Origin: Leifsonia sp. 466MF
GTDB taxonomy: Bacteria; Actinomycetota; Actinomycetes; Actinomycetales; Microbacteriaceae
Assembly: GCF_900100265.1 (NCBI RefSeq)
Contig: NZ_LT629696.1
Coordinates: 3,906,001 to 3,970,000, forward strand
Direction of reading: 5' to 3'
Length of the DNA stretch: 64,000 nt
This document shows, piece after piece, positions 25,457 to 33,495 of the stretch. The translations under genes were made by a program, and so were the position numbers. The notes beneath the pieces were generated by a model. It searched no databases. It had not been told where the DNA came from and worked only from the letters and a program-made list of their open reading frames with translations. The number at the start of each line of letters is the position of its first letter. Position 1 is the stretch's first letter.

Positions 25457-25497
25457 CGCCGGCGGGCGCATCCCTTCACCGCCGCGGGCGACAGGAC

Positions 25498-25503
25498 TAC
25501 CGT
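25498..25503 (+). promoter_or_regulatory. Leaderless-type -10 box TACCGT
   Basis: TACCGT ends 7 nt before the ATG at 25511. Confidence 0.5.
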
Positions 25504-25510
25504 GCGTGGC

Positions 25511-26326
25511 ATGAGCACGCTCGCCGCCGCGCGGCCCATGCCGGCCGACCGCGTCCGCCAATCCCTCGTCATCGCCGGCACGGTCGTGGCGCTGATCGGT
25601 GCGGTGGTCGGCTCCGGTTTCGCCGGGGGAACGCCCATCCCCGAAGTCGCGGGCGGCGCCCTGAGCGCGGACGCGACCCTGCTGGCCCCCGCCGGACCCG
25701 CGTTCGCGATCTGGTCGGTGATCTATGGCGGGCTGGTCGCCTACGCCATCTGGCAGGCGCTGCCGTCGCAGGCCGCGCGCGACCGCCAGCGCCGTGCCGG
25801 ATTCTGGGTGCTGGCCTCCCTGCTCCTGAACGCCGCGTGGATCCTCTCCGTTCAAGCCGGCCAGCTGGCGCTCTCGGTGGTCGCGATCGTGGCGCTGCTC
25901 GTCGTCCTCATCGCCGCGTTCGTCGTGCTCCGCCGCCACCCCGGCGACTCCACCGCCGACGCCGTGCTCCTCGACGGCGTGATGGGCCTGTACCTGGGGT
26001 GGGTCATGGTGGCGACCGTCGCGAACATCACCTCGCTGCTGCAGGTGGCCGGGTTCGACGGCTTCGGCGGCAGTCCGCATGCTTGGGCGATGGCCCTGCT
26101 CGCGGTCTTCGCGGTCATCGGCTGCGCCCTCGCGGTCTGGGACGGCGGCCGCTTCGCCCCGGCTGTCGCGTCGGCGTGGGGCCTCGCCTGGATCGGCGTC
26201 TCGCGTCTGACCGGCTCGCTCGTCTCGGCGCCGGTCGCGATCACGGCCTTCGCGGCGGCGCTGCTTCTGCTCCTGGTCGCCCTGGCCGTGCGGGTGGCGC
26301 GGCCGTCGCGCCGGGCCCGCGGCTGA
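25511..26326 (+). CDS. TspO/MBR-related membrane protein
   Basis: 271 residues with about seven to eight hydrophobic segments. The motif AGPAFAIWSVIYGGLVAYAI near residue 60 matches the tryptophan-rich TspO/MBR (tryptophan-rich sensory protein) group, and WVLASLLLNAAWILSVQAGQ agrees. Classical TspO has five segments and about 160 residues, so this is the longer bacterial variant. Ligand unknown; porphyrins bind classical TspO. A strong hairpin terminator follows directly. Confidence 0.78.
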   Translation: MSTLAAARPMPADRVRQSLVIAGTVVALIGAVVGSGFAGGTPIPEVAGGALSADATLLAPAGPAFAIWSVIYGGLVAYAIWQALPSQAARDRQRRAGFWVLASLLLNAAWILSVQAGQLALSVVAIVALLVVLIAAFVVLRRHPGDSTADAVLLDGVMGLYLGWVMVATVANITSLLQVAGFDGFGGSPHAWAMALLAVFAVIGCALAVWDGGRFAPAVASAWGLAWIGVSRLTGSLVSAPVAITAFAAALLLLLVALAVRVARPSRRARG

Positions 26327-26327
26327 C

Positions 26328-26383
26328 GGGTTGACGCGACTCGCCGTCGCGCGGCAGTCAGCGACGGCGCGTCGCGTCAACCC
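26328..26383 (+). terminator. Large two-part stem-loop after the TspO-like gene
   Basis: GGGTTGACGCGAC (26328-26340) pairs exactly with GTCGCGTCAACCC (26371-26383), and inside it CCGTCGC pairs with GCGACGG. It begins 1 nt after the stop codon and lacks a T tract. Confidence 0.7.
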
Positions 26384-26404
26384 GATCGGTGCTGATCCCT
26401 CCCG

Positions 26405-26410
26405 TACGCT
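26405..26410 (+). promoter_or_regulatory. Leaderless-type -10 box TACGCT
   Basis: TACGCT ends 6 nt before the GTG at 26417. Confidence 0.5.
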
Positions 26411-26416
26411 GGACCG

Positions 26417-27340
26417 GTGGGCGGCGTACTGACCGGGTTCGGGATCATCGCCTTCGTGATCCTCGTCGGCTACGTCGCCGGGCGGCTGCGGATCGGCGGT
26501 CCGACCGCCCCGTACGTGCTGAACCGGATCGCGTTCTTCGTGACGAATCCTGCTCTGCTGTTCGTCACCCTCGCCCACGCGGACCTCCGGGTGGTGTTCT
26601 CGACCCAGCTGCTCGTCGCCGCGATCGCCGCCGTCGCCTCGGCCGCCGTGTTCGTCGCGCTGTCCCGCGCGTTCTTCCGGTCGCCCGCCCCCGAGACCAC
26701 GATCGGAGCGCTGGGCGCGGGATACGTGAACGCCAACAACATCGGCATCCCGGTCGCCGTGTACGTGCTCGGCAGCGCGTCCTATGTCGCGCCCGTGCTG
26801 CTGCTCCAGCTCATCGTCTTCGCGCCGATCGCCCTCACGATCCTCGACACCACCAGCCGCGGGACGATGTCGGTGCGTTGCATCCTGACCCAGCCCATCC
26901 GCAACCCGATGATCATCGCGTCGGTGCTCGGCATCCTCGTCGACGTGAGCGGGATCCAGCTGCCGGATGCCGTGTACCAGCCGTTCGAGCTGCTCGGCGG
27001 TGCCGCGGTGCCGCTGGTGCTGATGGCGTTCGGGATGTCGCTGGTCGGCTCGAAGCCGCTGCAGGCGGGGACGGGCCGCACACCGATCGTCGTGGCCGTC
27101 GCGCTCAAGTCGGCGGTGATGCCGCTGCTCGCGTTCCTGGTCGCCCGGTTCGTCTTCGGGCTGGAGGGACAGCCACTGTTCGCGGCGGTCGCGCTCGCCG
27201 CGCTGCCGACCGCGCAGAACGTCTACAACTTCGCGGCGCGTTACGAACGCGGGATGCCCGTCGCGCGCGACATCGTGCTGTTCACGACCATCTTCGCCGT
27301 GCCCTCCCTGCTGGTCATCGCGGCGCTGCTCGCGCCCTGA
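26417..27340 (+). CDS. AEC family transporter (auxin efflux carrier-like)
   Basis: 307 residues with about ten hydrophobic segments arranged as two halves. FVTNPALLFVTLAHADLR in the first half and YVNANNIGIPVAVYVLG and ALAALPTAQNVYNFAARYER in the second are family hallmarks; the two broken helices form the carrier core. AEC proteins move organic anions such as malate in bacteria; substrate not readable here. Single gene under a leaderless promoter. Confidence 0.88.
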   Translation: MGGVLTGFGIIAFVILVGYVAGRLRIGGPTAPYVLNRIAFFVTNPALLFVTLAHADLRVVFSTQLLVAAIAAVASAAVFVALSRAFFRSPAPETTIGALGAGYVNANNIGIPVAVYVLGSASYVAPVLLLQLIVFAPIALTILDTTSRGTMSVRCILTQPIRNPMIIASVLGILVDVSGIQLPDAVYQPFELLGGAAVPLVLMAFGMSLVGSKPLQAGTGRTPIVVAVALKSAVMPLLAFLVARFVFGLEGQPLFAAVALAALPTAQNVYNFAARYERGMPVARDIVLFTTIFAVPSLLVIAALLAP

Positions 27341-27373
27341 CACGGCCCCGAGCACGGCCCCGACGCGACCGGT

Positions 27374-27889
27374 TCAGCGCTCGCCGTCGAGCGACCGCAG
27401 GTACTCGGCGTTGCCGCGGATGGCCGCCTCGTAACGCAGCAGGTCCGGCGTGCGGATGCGGTCGGCGGCCAGTTCCATGAGCTCGGCGATCGCGCCGTCG
27501 CTGCGGCCCGCCGCGTGCAGCGACAGCGCATGCCAGACGAGCACCGACTCCGAATCGGGAAAGAGCTCCCGCGCCCGGTCGAGCACCGCGAGCGACTCGT
27601 CGAACCGGCCGAGGTTCCGCAGCGTGCTGCCGTACTGCAGGAGGCACCGCCGCAGGGTGTCGCCGGCGAGCCCGGCGTCGAGGGCGCGCTCGTAGTATCC
27701 CGCCGCCGTCTCTTCCTCGCCCGCGGTGTCGTAGGCGCCTCCGACCTCGTAGAGCACGTGCGGATCGGTGGGATGCTCGGCCAGCACGGCGCGCAGCGCG
27801 GCGATCGTCGGCGCCATGTCGTCGCGGTCCCTGGCGTCGAACAGTTCCCTCAGCCGCTGCAGCAGGGCGGGGTCGGTCGTCTCGGGCAT
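27374..27889 (-). CDS. Tetratricopeptide-repeat protein
   Basis: 171 residues with three to four TPR-like helical hairpins (YEVGGAYDTAGEEETAAGYY, LLQYGSTLRNLGRFDESLAV, WHALSLHAAGRSDGAIAELM). These scaffolds bind partner proteins; none is evident here. Cytosolic, single gene. The ATG is supported by TAGGGT 6 nt upstream. Confidence 0.82.
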   Translation of the reverse strand: MPETTDPALLQRLRELFDARDRDDMAPTIAALRAVLAEHPTDPHVLYEVGGAYDTAGEEETAAGYYERALDAGLAGDTLRRCLLQYGSTLRNLGRFDESLAVLDRARELFPDSESVLVWHALSLHAAGRSDGAIAELMELAADRIRTPDLLRYEAAIRGNAEYLRSLDGER

Positions 27890-27895
27890 CCGCCC

Positions 27896-27901
27896 ACCCT
27901 A
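27896..27901 (-). promoter_or_regulatory. Leaderless-type -10 box TAGGGT
   Basis: On the minus strand TAGGGT ends 6 nt before the ATG at 27889, overlapping the stop codon of the TOPRIM gene. Confidence 0.5.
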
Positions 27902-28432
27902 CTGGCCGGCCCCGATCACGCCCCGGAGCGGCGCGGGCAGTTCGTGCGCGGCGAGGGCGGAGGTCAGAACGGCGCCGTAATGCTCCTTCCGGCCCGAGGT
28001 GGTGCCGAAGAACCGGTGCAGCTGCTGGTCGAGCGAACGCACCCGCTGGGCGGGCTGCTGCTGGAACATCCGGAACAGCCGGAGGTCGCCCTCCCGCTCG
28101 AGCACGTCCTCCGTCCGTCGATGCCCCAGCGCACGCACGAGCTCGGCCTCGAGGTCCGGACGGCACACGAACACGGCCTCCTCGTCGAGGCCGGCGCGCT
28201 GGAAGAAGCGCAGTTCGGCGGCATCGCAGAGTCCGCGCAGCCGGAGTCCGGCGTCCCCTCCGAGCTCAGCGGCGAACCGGCGGACGCTCATCGCGCCGCC
28301 CATGGGCACGACCGCGACCCCGTCGGCCGCCAGGTCGACGCCGAGGATGCGGGCGGCGGCGAGCACGGCCGCCCGGTCGCTGGCGCCCTCGACCAGGATC
28401 GCCGTGCTGGCATCCACCCACTGTCCGGTCAC
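27899..28432 (-). CDS. Stand-alone TOPRIM domain protein (OLD-type)
   Basis: 177 residues. TAILVEGASDRAAVLAAARI near residue 10 is the TOPRIM glutamate motif, and LCDAAE near 68 takes the place of the DxD metal motif with only one Asp and a downstream Glu. It resembles the TOPRIM half of OLD-family nucleases without an ATPase. Likely a nucleotidyl transfer or phosphodiester-cleaving protein. GTG at 28432 is chosen because CACAAT lies 6 nt upstream; GTGs at 28438 and 28447 are alternatives. Divergent from the YtxH-like gene. Confidence 0.72.
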   Translation of the reverse strand: MTGQWVDASTAILVEGASDRAAVLAAARILGVDLAADGVAVVPMGGAMSVRRFAAELGGDAGLRLRGLCDAAELRFFQRAGLDEEAVFVCRPDLEAELVRALGHRRTEDVLEREGDLRLFRMFQQQPAQRVRSLDQQLHRFFGTTSGRKEHYGAVLTSALAAHELPAPLRGVIGAGQ

Positions 28433-28484
28433 GGTCACATTGTGCACTCGCCGTCGACCCCTGTCGCGCTCGCGAAGCCGCGCG

Positions 28485-28490
28485 TACGGT
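28485..28490 (+). promoter_or_regulatory. Leaderless-type -10 box TACGGT
   Basis: TACGGT ends 7 nt before the ATG at 28498. Confidence 0.5.
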
Positions 28491-28497
28491 GCGAGCC

Positions 28498-28788
28498 ATG
28501 AAGATCATCACCTTTGCCGCAGGAGTCGCCGTCGGTTTCATCATCGGGTCGCGCGCCGGGCGCGGTGCATACGAGGACATGCGCCGCAAGTGGCGCGGGT
28601 TCGCCGAATCGGACACCGTGCAGCACGTGAAGGGCGACGTCAAGGACTTCGCCGGACGTGCCGCCTCCGACGTCGGCGACAAGGTCAGCGAGACCGTCAG
28701 CAAGGTCACCGAGAAGGCGACCTCCAAGATCGACGAGGTCACGGGCAAGAGCGGGAACGGCTCCAGCTCCACCTCGCCGGCCGTCTGA
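28498..28788 (+). CDS. YtxH-like small membrane-anchored protein
   Basis: 96 residues. MKIITFAAGVAVGFIIGSRA is one membrane segment ending in a GSRAGR motif typical of YtxH-like proteins, followed by an amphipathic Lys/Glu/Asp/Val-rich helix (about residues 40-85) resembling stress-related coiled proteins. Function unknown. The frame opens at 28489, but the ATG at 28498 matches the -10 spacing. Confidence 0.75.
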   Translation: MKIITFAAGVAVGFIIGSRAGRGAYEDMRRKWRGFAESDTVQHVKGDVKDFAGRAASDVGDKVSETVSKVTEKATSKIDEVTGKSGNGSSSTSPAV

Positions 28789-28789
28789 G

Positions 28790-29335
28790 TCAGGCTCCCT
28801 CGGGCGGGTGGGCCAGCAGGTCCACCCGCTCGCTCAGGTACGCGCCGAAGTCGCGCGCGCCCGCGTCCCCCGCCGCCGGGCTCCAGCGCACCAGCGGCTG
28901 AGCATCCCGCACGAACAGTGGGCCCGTCGAGGCGCGGAGGATGGATGCGTCGAGCGGGATGACCGGCGCGTCGAAGTTCACCGTCTCGCCGTCCCGGAAG
29001 CGTCCGCGAGCCGCGGCAGCCCGCAAGGCCCTGCGCTCCTCCGCCGACCGGGATTGGTACTGCGGCCGCCCAGGAGGCGTCGCCCGGACCAGCGTCCCGG
29101 TGGCGCGCAGAACGCCCTCCGCATCCAGCAGGAAGACGCCGAGACGCCACACGCTTCCGATTCCGCGCAGCACGGGCTCGCGCTGGATCAGGAACTGACG
29201 GCGGGCGGGAACGTACTCCGCCAGCGCCTCCTGACGCGCACCGGCCTCGGCGAGCGTCGCGACCGCGGAGGCGATGGCCGCACGGACGCGCTCGAGCGCC
29301 TCCCCGTCCGTACCGTCGTCCGTCTCCGAGCCCAC
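28790..29335 (-). CDS. Conserved hypothetical protein
   Basis: 181 residues, helical at the start (ALERVRAAIASAVATLAEAG), then YVPARRQFLIQREPVLRGIG and WRLGVFLLDAEGVLRATGTL. I have a vague memory of such proteins being labelled glutaminase in relatives, but no such motif is visible, so I assign no function. The frame stays open far upstream to 31765, but codon-type composition breaks there and TAGGCT lies 7 nt before the GTG at 29335, fixing the start. Confidence 0.7.
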   Translation of the reverse strand: MGSETDDGTDGEALERVRAAIASAVATLAEAGARQEALAEYVPARRQFLIQREPVLRGIGSVWRLGVFLLDAEGVLRATGTLVRATPPGRPQYQSRSAEERRALRAAAARGRFRDGETVNFDAPVIPLDASILRASTGPLFVRDAQPLVRWSPAAGDAGARDFGAYLSERVDLLAHPPEGA

Positions 29336-29342
29336 GCCGAGA

Positions 29343-29348
29343 AGCCTA
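29343..29348 (-). promoter_or_regulatory. Leaderless-type -10 box TAGGCT
   Basis: On the minus strand TAGGCT ends 7 nt before the GTG at 29335. Confidence 0.5.
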
Positions 29349-29370
29349 CGGGCGCACCGTCGACGCCCGG

Positions 29371-29640
29371 CTACACCGTCCGGATGGAGAACGAGTTGTC
29401 GTCGGTGACGAGCAGGAGCTCGACCCCGGCTTCGTGCCGAAGCACCACCAGAGCGGACGCGTCGGTCGCCGCCACCCGCTCGACCTGGTTCAGGAAGATG
29501 CGGGCCATCTCGTCGGTGACCCGGAAGTCGCGGCCCAGAGCGTGGACGATGTACCGCGACCGCGTGGTGGGACGGCGGCCCAGCGCCGTCTCCTGCGCGA
29601 AGTCGTCGACGGCGACATGGAATTCGGGCGTCATGGTCAT
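29371..29640 (-). CDS. Unknown small protein
   Basis: 89 residues, MTMTPEFHVAVDDFAQETAL, a small mixed alpha/beta domain with RYIVHALGRDFRVTDEMARI and a final beta strand pair ELLLVTDDNSFSIRTV. Family not recognised. The start (GTG/ATG) follows GAGAAGGAG. It is divergent from the aldo/keto reductase gene. Confidence 0.65.
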   Translation of the reverse strand: MTMTPEFHVAVDDFAQETALGRRPTTRSRYIVHALGRDFRVTDEMARIFLNQVERVAATDASALVVLRHEAGVELLLVTDDNSFSIRTV

Positions 29641-29725
29641 CGGGGGGCTCCTTCTCTGGCCTCGCCGACGGTAGTCGCGGAAAACCGTTGCAGACAGGGG
29701 CTTGACGCGGAGTTAGATGGAAGGC

Positions 29726-30655
29726 ATGAAGATGTTCACCTTCCCCCGAACCGACATCACCGCCTCCAACATCATCCTCGGCCTGATGCGCATCTCGTCC
29801 CTCGACGACGAGCAGATCCGCACCCTGGTCCGCACCGCCCGCGACGAGGGCATCACCATGTTCGACCACGCCGACATCTACGGCACCGAGCGTCACGGCT
29901 GCGAGCGCCGCTTCGGCGACGCGGGCGCCATCCCGGCCTCCGAGCGCGACCAGGTCGTCATCCAGTCGAAGGTCGGCATCCGCGAGGGCTTCTTCGACTT
30001 CTCCCGCGAGCACATCCTGCGCTCGGTGGACGAGTCGCTGGAGGCGCTGAAGACGGATTACCTCGACATCTTGCTGCTGCACCGCCCGGACACCCTGGTG
30101 GAGCCGGACGAGGTCGCGCTCGCCTTCGACGAGCTCCAGAGCGCGGGCAAGGTGCGCGCTTTCGGCGTCTCGAACCAGACGCCGGGTCAGATCGAGCTGC
30201 TGCAGCGGTCGCTCTCGCAGCCGCTCGTCGCCAACCAGGTGCAGCTCAGCATCACCCACGCCCCGCTGATCGCGCAGGGCGTCGCCGCCAACATGGCGGG
30301 TCTCGACCAGTCGATCTCGCGCGACAACGGCATCCTCGACTACGCCCGCCTTCACGACATCGTGCTGCAGGCGTGGTCGCCGTTCCAGAAGGGCTTCTTC
30401 GACGGCGTCTTCCTCGGCGACCGCGAGAACTACGCCGAGCTGAACGACGTGATCGACGAGCTGGCGCAGAAGTACGACGTGACCCCGACCGCGATCGCGG
30501 TGGCGTGGATCACGCGCCACCCGGCGGGAATGCAGGTCGTCCTCGGCACGACCAACGACCAGCGGGTGCGCGACTCGGCGGCCGGCTCCGAGATCCCGCT
30601 GACCCGCGAGGAGTGGTACCGGCTCTTCACGTCGGCAGGCCACGTCCTGCCGTAG
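29726..30655 (+). CDS. Aldo/keto reductase
   Basis: 309-residue TIM-barrel NADPH-dependent oxidoreductase. The catalytic tetrad is visible as Asp and Tyr in FDHADIYGTERHG, Lys in VVIQSKVGI and His in LLLHRPD. The C-terminal cofactor site includes VVLGTTNDQRVRDSA. It resembles the YdhF group, so it probably reduces carbonyl compounds; substrate unknown. An ATG at 29717 has GGAG at short spacing and would add three residues; MKMFTFPRTDI looks like the family start. A strong terminator follows. Confidence 0.88.
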   Translation: MKMFTFPRTDITASNIILGLMRISSLDDEQIRTLVRTARDEGITMFDHADIYGTERHGCERRFGDAGAIPASERDQVVIQSKVGIREGFFDFSREHILRSVDESLEALKTDYLDILLLHRPDTLVEPDEVALAFDELQSAGKVRAFGVSNQTPGQIELLQRSLSQPLVANQVQLSITHAPLIAQGVAANMAGLDQSISRDNGILDYARLHDIVLQAWSPFQKGFFDGVFLGDRENYAELNDVIDELAQKYDVTPTAIAVAWITRHPAGMQVVLGTTNDQRVRDSAAGSEIPLTREEWYRLFTSAGHVLP

Positions 30656-30665
30656 CGGGCTCAAC

Positions 30666-30708
30666 AGGAGGAGGATGCGCGGCGCGGTCCGCGCATCCTC
30701 CTCCTTTT
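30666..30708 (+). terminator. Rho-independent terminator after the aldo/keto reductase gene
   Basis: A perfect 17-bp stem (AGGAGGAGGATGCGCGG at 30666-30682 with its complement at 30689-30705) closes a 6-nt loop and is followed by TTTT, 10 nt after the stop codon. Confidence 0.9.
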
Positions 30709-30817
30709 CCGGTCGCCGCCGGTGTGTCGTCTTCGTAACTCCTCCCTTCCCGCCCGCCCGCGTCGCGCAGCGAACAGGACGCGCCGATCCGATTGCGGTC
30801 ACCGGTGGCGCGCGGGA

Positions 30818-30823
30818 TACGGT
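30818..30823 (+). promoter_or_regulatory. Leaderless-type -10 box TACGGT
   Basis: TACGGT ends 6 nt before the GTG at 30830. Confidence 0.5.
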
Positions 30824-30829
30824 CGAGAG

Positions 30830-32038
30830 GTGGACGACGAACGGGTGTCTCTGCCGCGCCGGCTCGCGAGGCGTGCGCACCTTGCGCGCGTCGCCGCCGT
30901 CCGTGCTCGCCTGGTGCGCCCGCTCGACGGGCGGCAGGGATCCGTGGCCGGGCGTCGCCCGCTGCGCGTCCTGCTGATCGGCTCCGGCCCGGTCGTGGGC
31001 TGGGGCGTCGGCAGCCACGACCTCGCGCTTCCCGGGGCGGTGGCCCGGTCGCTCGCTGCGGCGACCGACCGCGGTGCGGTCGTGGATGTGGTGCCGCACC
31101 CGTCGGCGGGGGTCCGCAGGTTGAAGCGGATGGTGGATGCGGCGGGCGTCGACCGCTACGACGCCGTCGTGCTGAGCGCCGCCGTCGCCGACGCGCTCCG
31201 GTTCGCCGAGCCGCGCCGCTGGGGCGCGCGCCTGCGGCGGCTGCTCACCGACGTGCACCAGCGCGGCCCCCGCTCCGTGCTGTGGCTGGGGGCCCAGCCC
31301 ATCCGCTCGATCCGCCCGTACGACACCCCGTCCGGCCTCCTGGCCGACGCGCACGCGGAGCGCCTGAACGCCATCGCCCGCGAGGCCTGCCACGACACAG
31401 GCAGCCTGTTCGTCGCCCTGTCGGCACCCCCGCGCGTCGGCGGCCGTCGCCACCGCACTCCCGGGGACTACCTGTTCTGGGCCCGGCAGATCGTGGATGC
31501 GCTGGCCCCCTCCCTGCAGGAGTGCGCTTCGCAGCGGACGGCCCCGACCACGGAGGGTGCGGACCGCGTCGAGGCGATCGAACGCCTCAAGCTGAGCCGT
31601 CGGGGCGGCGACGCCCGCCTCGAGGGCATCGTCGGCACGGCCAAGCGCACCCTGGGCACGGAGATCGCCATGTTCACCGTGCTCGACGACGCGCGCGAGT
31701 GGCCGCTGGCGTCGACCGGGTCCGTGCTCGACGCGATCCCGATCGAGCAGTCGGCGTGCATCCACACCATCCAGACGCCCGACGGGATGATCGTGCCGAA
31801 CGCCGTCGAGGACGAGCGGTTCGCGGGCAACGCCCTCGTCACCGGGCCGGCGGGTCTGCGGTACTACGCCGGCTACCCGGTCGAGGCGCCCGACGGCACC
31901 CGCATCGGAGCGCTCTGCGTTTTCGGTCGCGCGCCACGGGAGCAGGCCGACGGCGAGGCCGACCTCGACGTGCTGCGCGAGCTGGCGCTGCTCGCCCAGC
32001 GGGAGTTGTGGCGCTGGGAGCCGACCTCGGAGGGGTGA
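30830..32038 (+). CDS. SGNH-hydrolase-like / GAF domain fusion protein
   Basis: 402 residues. Residues about 45-230 look like an SGNH/GDSL hydrolase fold: LLIGSGPVVGWGVGSHDLAL near 50, then YDAVVLSAAVADALRF, where the usual GxND block is replaced. Residues about 245-395 are a GAF domain (GTAKRTLGTEIAMFTVLDDA, FAGNALVTGPAGLRYYAGYP, IGALCVFGRAPRE). The combination suggests an enzyme-like sensor; ligand and output unknown. No signal peptide. It converges with the exonuclease gene 9 nt away. Confidence 0.75.
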   Translation: MDDERVSLPRRLARRAHLARVAAVRARLVRPLDGRQGSVAGRRPLRVLLIGSGPVVGWGVGSHDLALPGAVARSLAAATDRGAVVDVVPHPSAGVRRLKRMVDAAGVDRYDAVVLSAAVADALRFAEPRRWGARLRRLLTDVHQRGPRSVLWLGAQPIRSIRPYDTPSGLLADAHAERLNAIAREACHDTGSLFVALSAPPRVGGRRHRTPGDYLFWARQIVDALAPSLQECASQRTAPTTEGADRVEAIERLKLSRRGGDARLEGIVGTAKRTLGTEIAMFTVLDDAREWPLASTGSVLDAIPIEQSACIHTIQTPDGMIVPNAVEDERFAGNALVTGPAGLRYYAGYPVEAPDGTRIGALCVFGRAPREQADGEADLDVLRELALLAQRELWRWEPTSEG

Positions 32039-32047
32039 GCCGCGGGG

Positions 32048-32971
32048 TCAGCGCTCCAGCGCTGTGAGCAGCCGGTCGAGCGAACCGCCCAGTCCCCACC
32101 GCTCGGAGAGGCCGCTGAGTGCCTCGCGCTGGTGGACGCTCGGCGCCGTGAGTCGCGCATCCACCTCGGGCAGCGGCAGGTCGCGGACGACCTCGACCAC
32201 CCGCGGCGCGACCGCCAGGTAGTCGACTGCCGCGGCGAAGCGCGCTCGGGCCGCCGGCTTCATGCCGCTGGAGGAATCCTTCGCCGCCGCGATGATCCCG
32301 GCGAGGTCGCCGTAGTCCGCCAAGAGCGCGGCGGCCGTCTTCTCGCCGATGCCCGCGACGCCGGGGAGGCCGTCCGAGGTGTCGCCGCGCATCGCCGCGA
32401 AGTCGGCGTACTGATCGGCGCGCACGCCGTATTTGCTCTGCACGACGTCGCCCGTGACGAGCTCGAGGTTGCTCATGCCGCGAGCGGTATAGATCACGCG
32501 GACCTCCCGCTCGTCGTCGACGAGCTGGAACAGGTCGCGGTCGCCGGTCACCACATCCACTGGGCCCGTGGTCGTCGTCGCGAGGGTGCCGATGACGTCG
32601 TCGGCCTCGTGCTCCGCCGCACCGACGATCGGGATGCCGACGGCGTCCAGCACCTCGCGGATGACCGGCACCTGCGTCACGAGGGCCTCCGGCGTCTCCT
32701 CGACGTCGACGCCCCCCGGGACGAGCTGCGCGACCCGGTGCCCCTTGTAACTGGGGATGAGGTCGACACGCCAGCGCGGCCGCCAGTCGTCGTCCCAGCA
32801 GGCGATGAGCGCATCCGGCTGGTAGTCGGTCACCAGCTTCGCGATGATGTCGAGGAACCCGCGCACCGCGTTCACCGGCGTCCCGTCGGGTGCCTTCACG
32901 GTGTCGGGCACGCCGTAGAACGCACGGAAGTAGAGGGAAGCGCTGTCGAGCAGCATTGTTCGGCCGGTCAC
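32048..32971 (-). CDS. 5'-3' exonuclease (DNA polymerase I N-terminal-like)
   Basis: 307 residues of the FEN-like 5'-nuclease family. Metal-binding acids are in LLDSASLYFRAFYG, EHEADDVIGTLA, VVTGDRDLFQLV and RGDTSDGLPGVAGIGEKTAA, the last being the helix-hairpin-helix DNA-binding turn. A stand-alone 5'-3' exonuclease of this size is standard in actinobacteria alongside PolA and acts on flaps or RNA primers. The frame opens at 33025, but GTG at 32971 gives VTGRTMLLDSAS, the family start, with CAGGAT 6 nt upstream. Confidence 0.9.
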   Translation of the reverse strand: MTGRTMLLDSASLYFRAFYGVPDTVKAPDGTPVNAVRGFLDIIAKLVTDYQPDALIACWDDDWRPRWRVDLIPSYKGHRVAQLVPGGVDVEETPEALVTQVPVIREVLDAVGIPIVGAAEHEADDVIGTLATTTTGPVDVVTGDRDLFQLVDDEREVRVIYTARGMSNLELVTGDVVQSKYGVRADQYADFAAMRGDTSDGLPGVAGIGEKTAAALLADYGDLAGIIAAAKDSSSGMKPAARARFAAAVDYLAVAPRVVEVVRDLPLPEVDARLTAPSVHQREALSGLSERWGLGGSLDRLLTALER

Positions 32972-33033
32972 GCCCCGATCCTGGCACGTCCGGCCGTTCG
33001 CCGGAACGCTTCCTCCGGCGGGCACCCGAGCGC

Positions 33034-33039
33034 TATGGT
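33034..33039 (+). promoter_or_regulatory. Leaderless-type -10 box TATGGT
   Basis: TATGGT ends 6 nt before the ATG at 33046. Confidence 0.5.
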
Positions 33040-33045
33040 CAGCGC

Positions 33046-33495
33046 ATGGCCGGAACCGTCGTCGTCGAGCGCACCGAACGCATCCAGGCGGGCAGGGAGC
33101 GACTGCTGCCGCTGATCTCCCGGCTGCCCGAGTGGACGCAGTGGTCGCCCTGGGAGGACATGGACCCGGAGCTGAAGCGCGAGTACTCGGGCGAGCCGGG
33201 CGCGATCGGCTCGACGTACACCTGGTCGGGCAACCGCAAGGCGGGCGCCGGAGCCATGAGGGTGACCGCCGTGGACGACGCGGGTGTCGGCATCCACCTC
33301 GACTTCACACGGCCCTTCCGCTCCTCGAACGAGCTGCGATTCGTGTTGGAGCCGGAGGGCGACGCCACGCGGGTGACCTGGCGGATGGAGACGCCGCAGA
33401 AGCTCTACACACGCTTCGTCAACCTCGACAAGCTGGTCGGCGGCGACTTCGAGAAGGGCCTCCGCAACCTGAAGCAGGTGGCCGAGGCCGGCTAA
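33046..33495 (+). CDS. SRPBCC family protein (START-like)
   Basis: 149 residues beginning MAGTVVVERTERIQAGRERL, with the polyketide-cyclase/SRPBCC pattern of strand, helix pair (ISRLPEWTQWSPWEDMD) and sheet, then DATRVTWRMETPQ. Such proteins bind small hydrophobic ligands; none is known here. Its stop overlaps the stop of the convergent NTF2-like gene by 3 nt. Confidence 0.8.
   Translation: MAGTVVVERTERIQAGRERLLPLISRLPEWTQWSPWEDMDPELKREYSGEPGAIGSTYTWSGNRKAGAGAMRVTAVDDAGVGIHLDFTRPFRSSNELRFVLEPEGDATRVTWRMETPQKLYTRFVNLDKLVGGDFEKGLRNLKQVAEAG

Noticed and set aside
28790..31765. A 991-codon minus-strand frame continuing through the aldo/keto reductase region
   Set aside because: Only the last 181 codons look like a protein; the rest is antisense to genes with clear catalytic motifs. 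A leaderless box fixes the true start at 29335.
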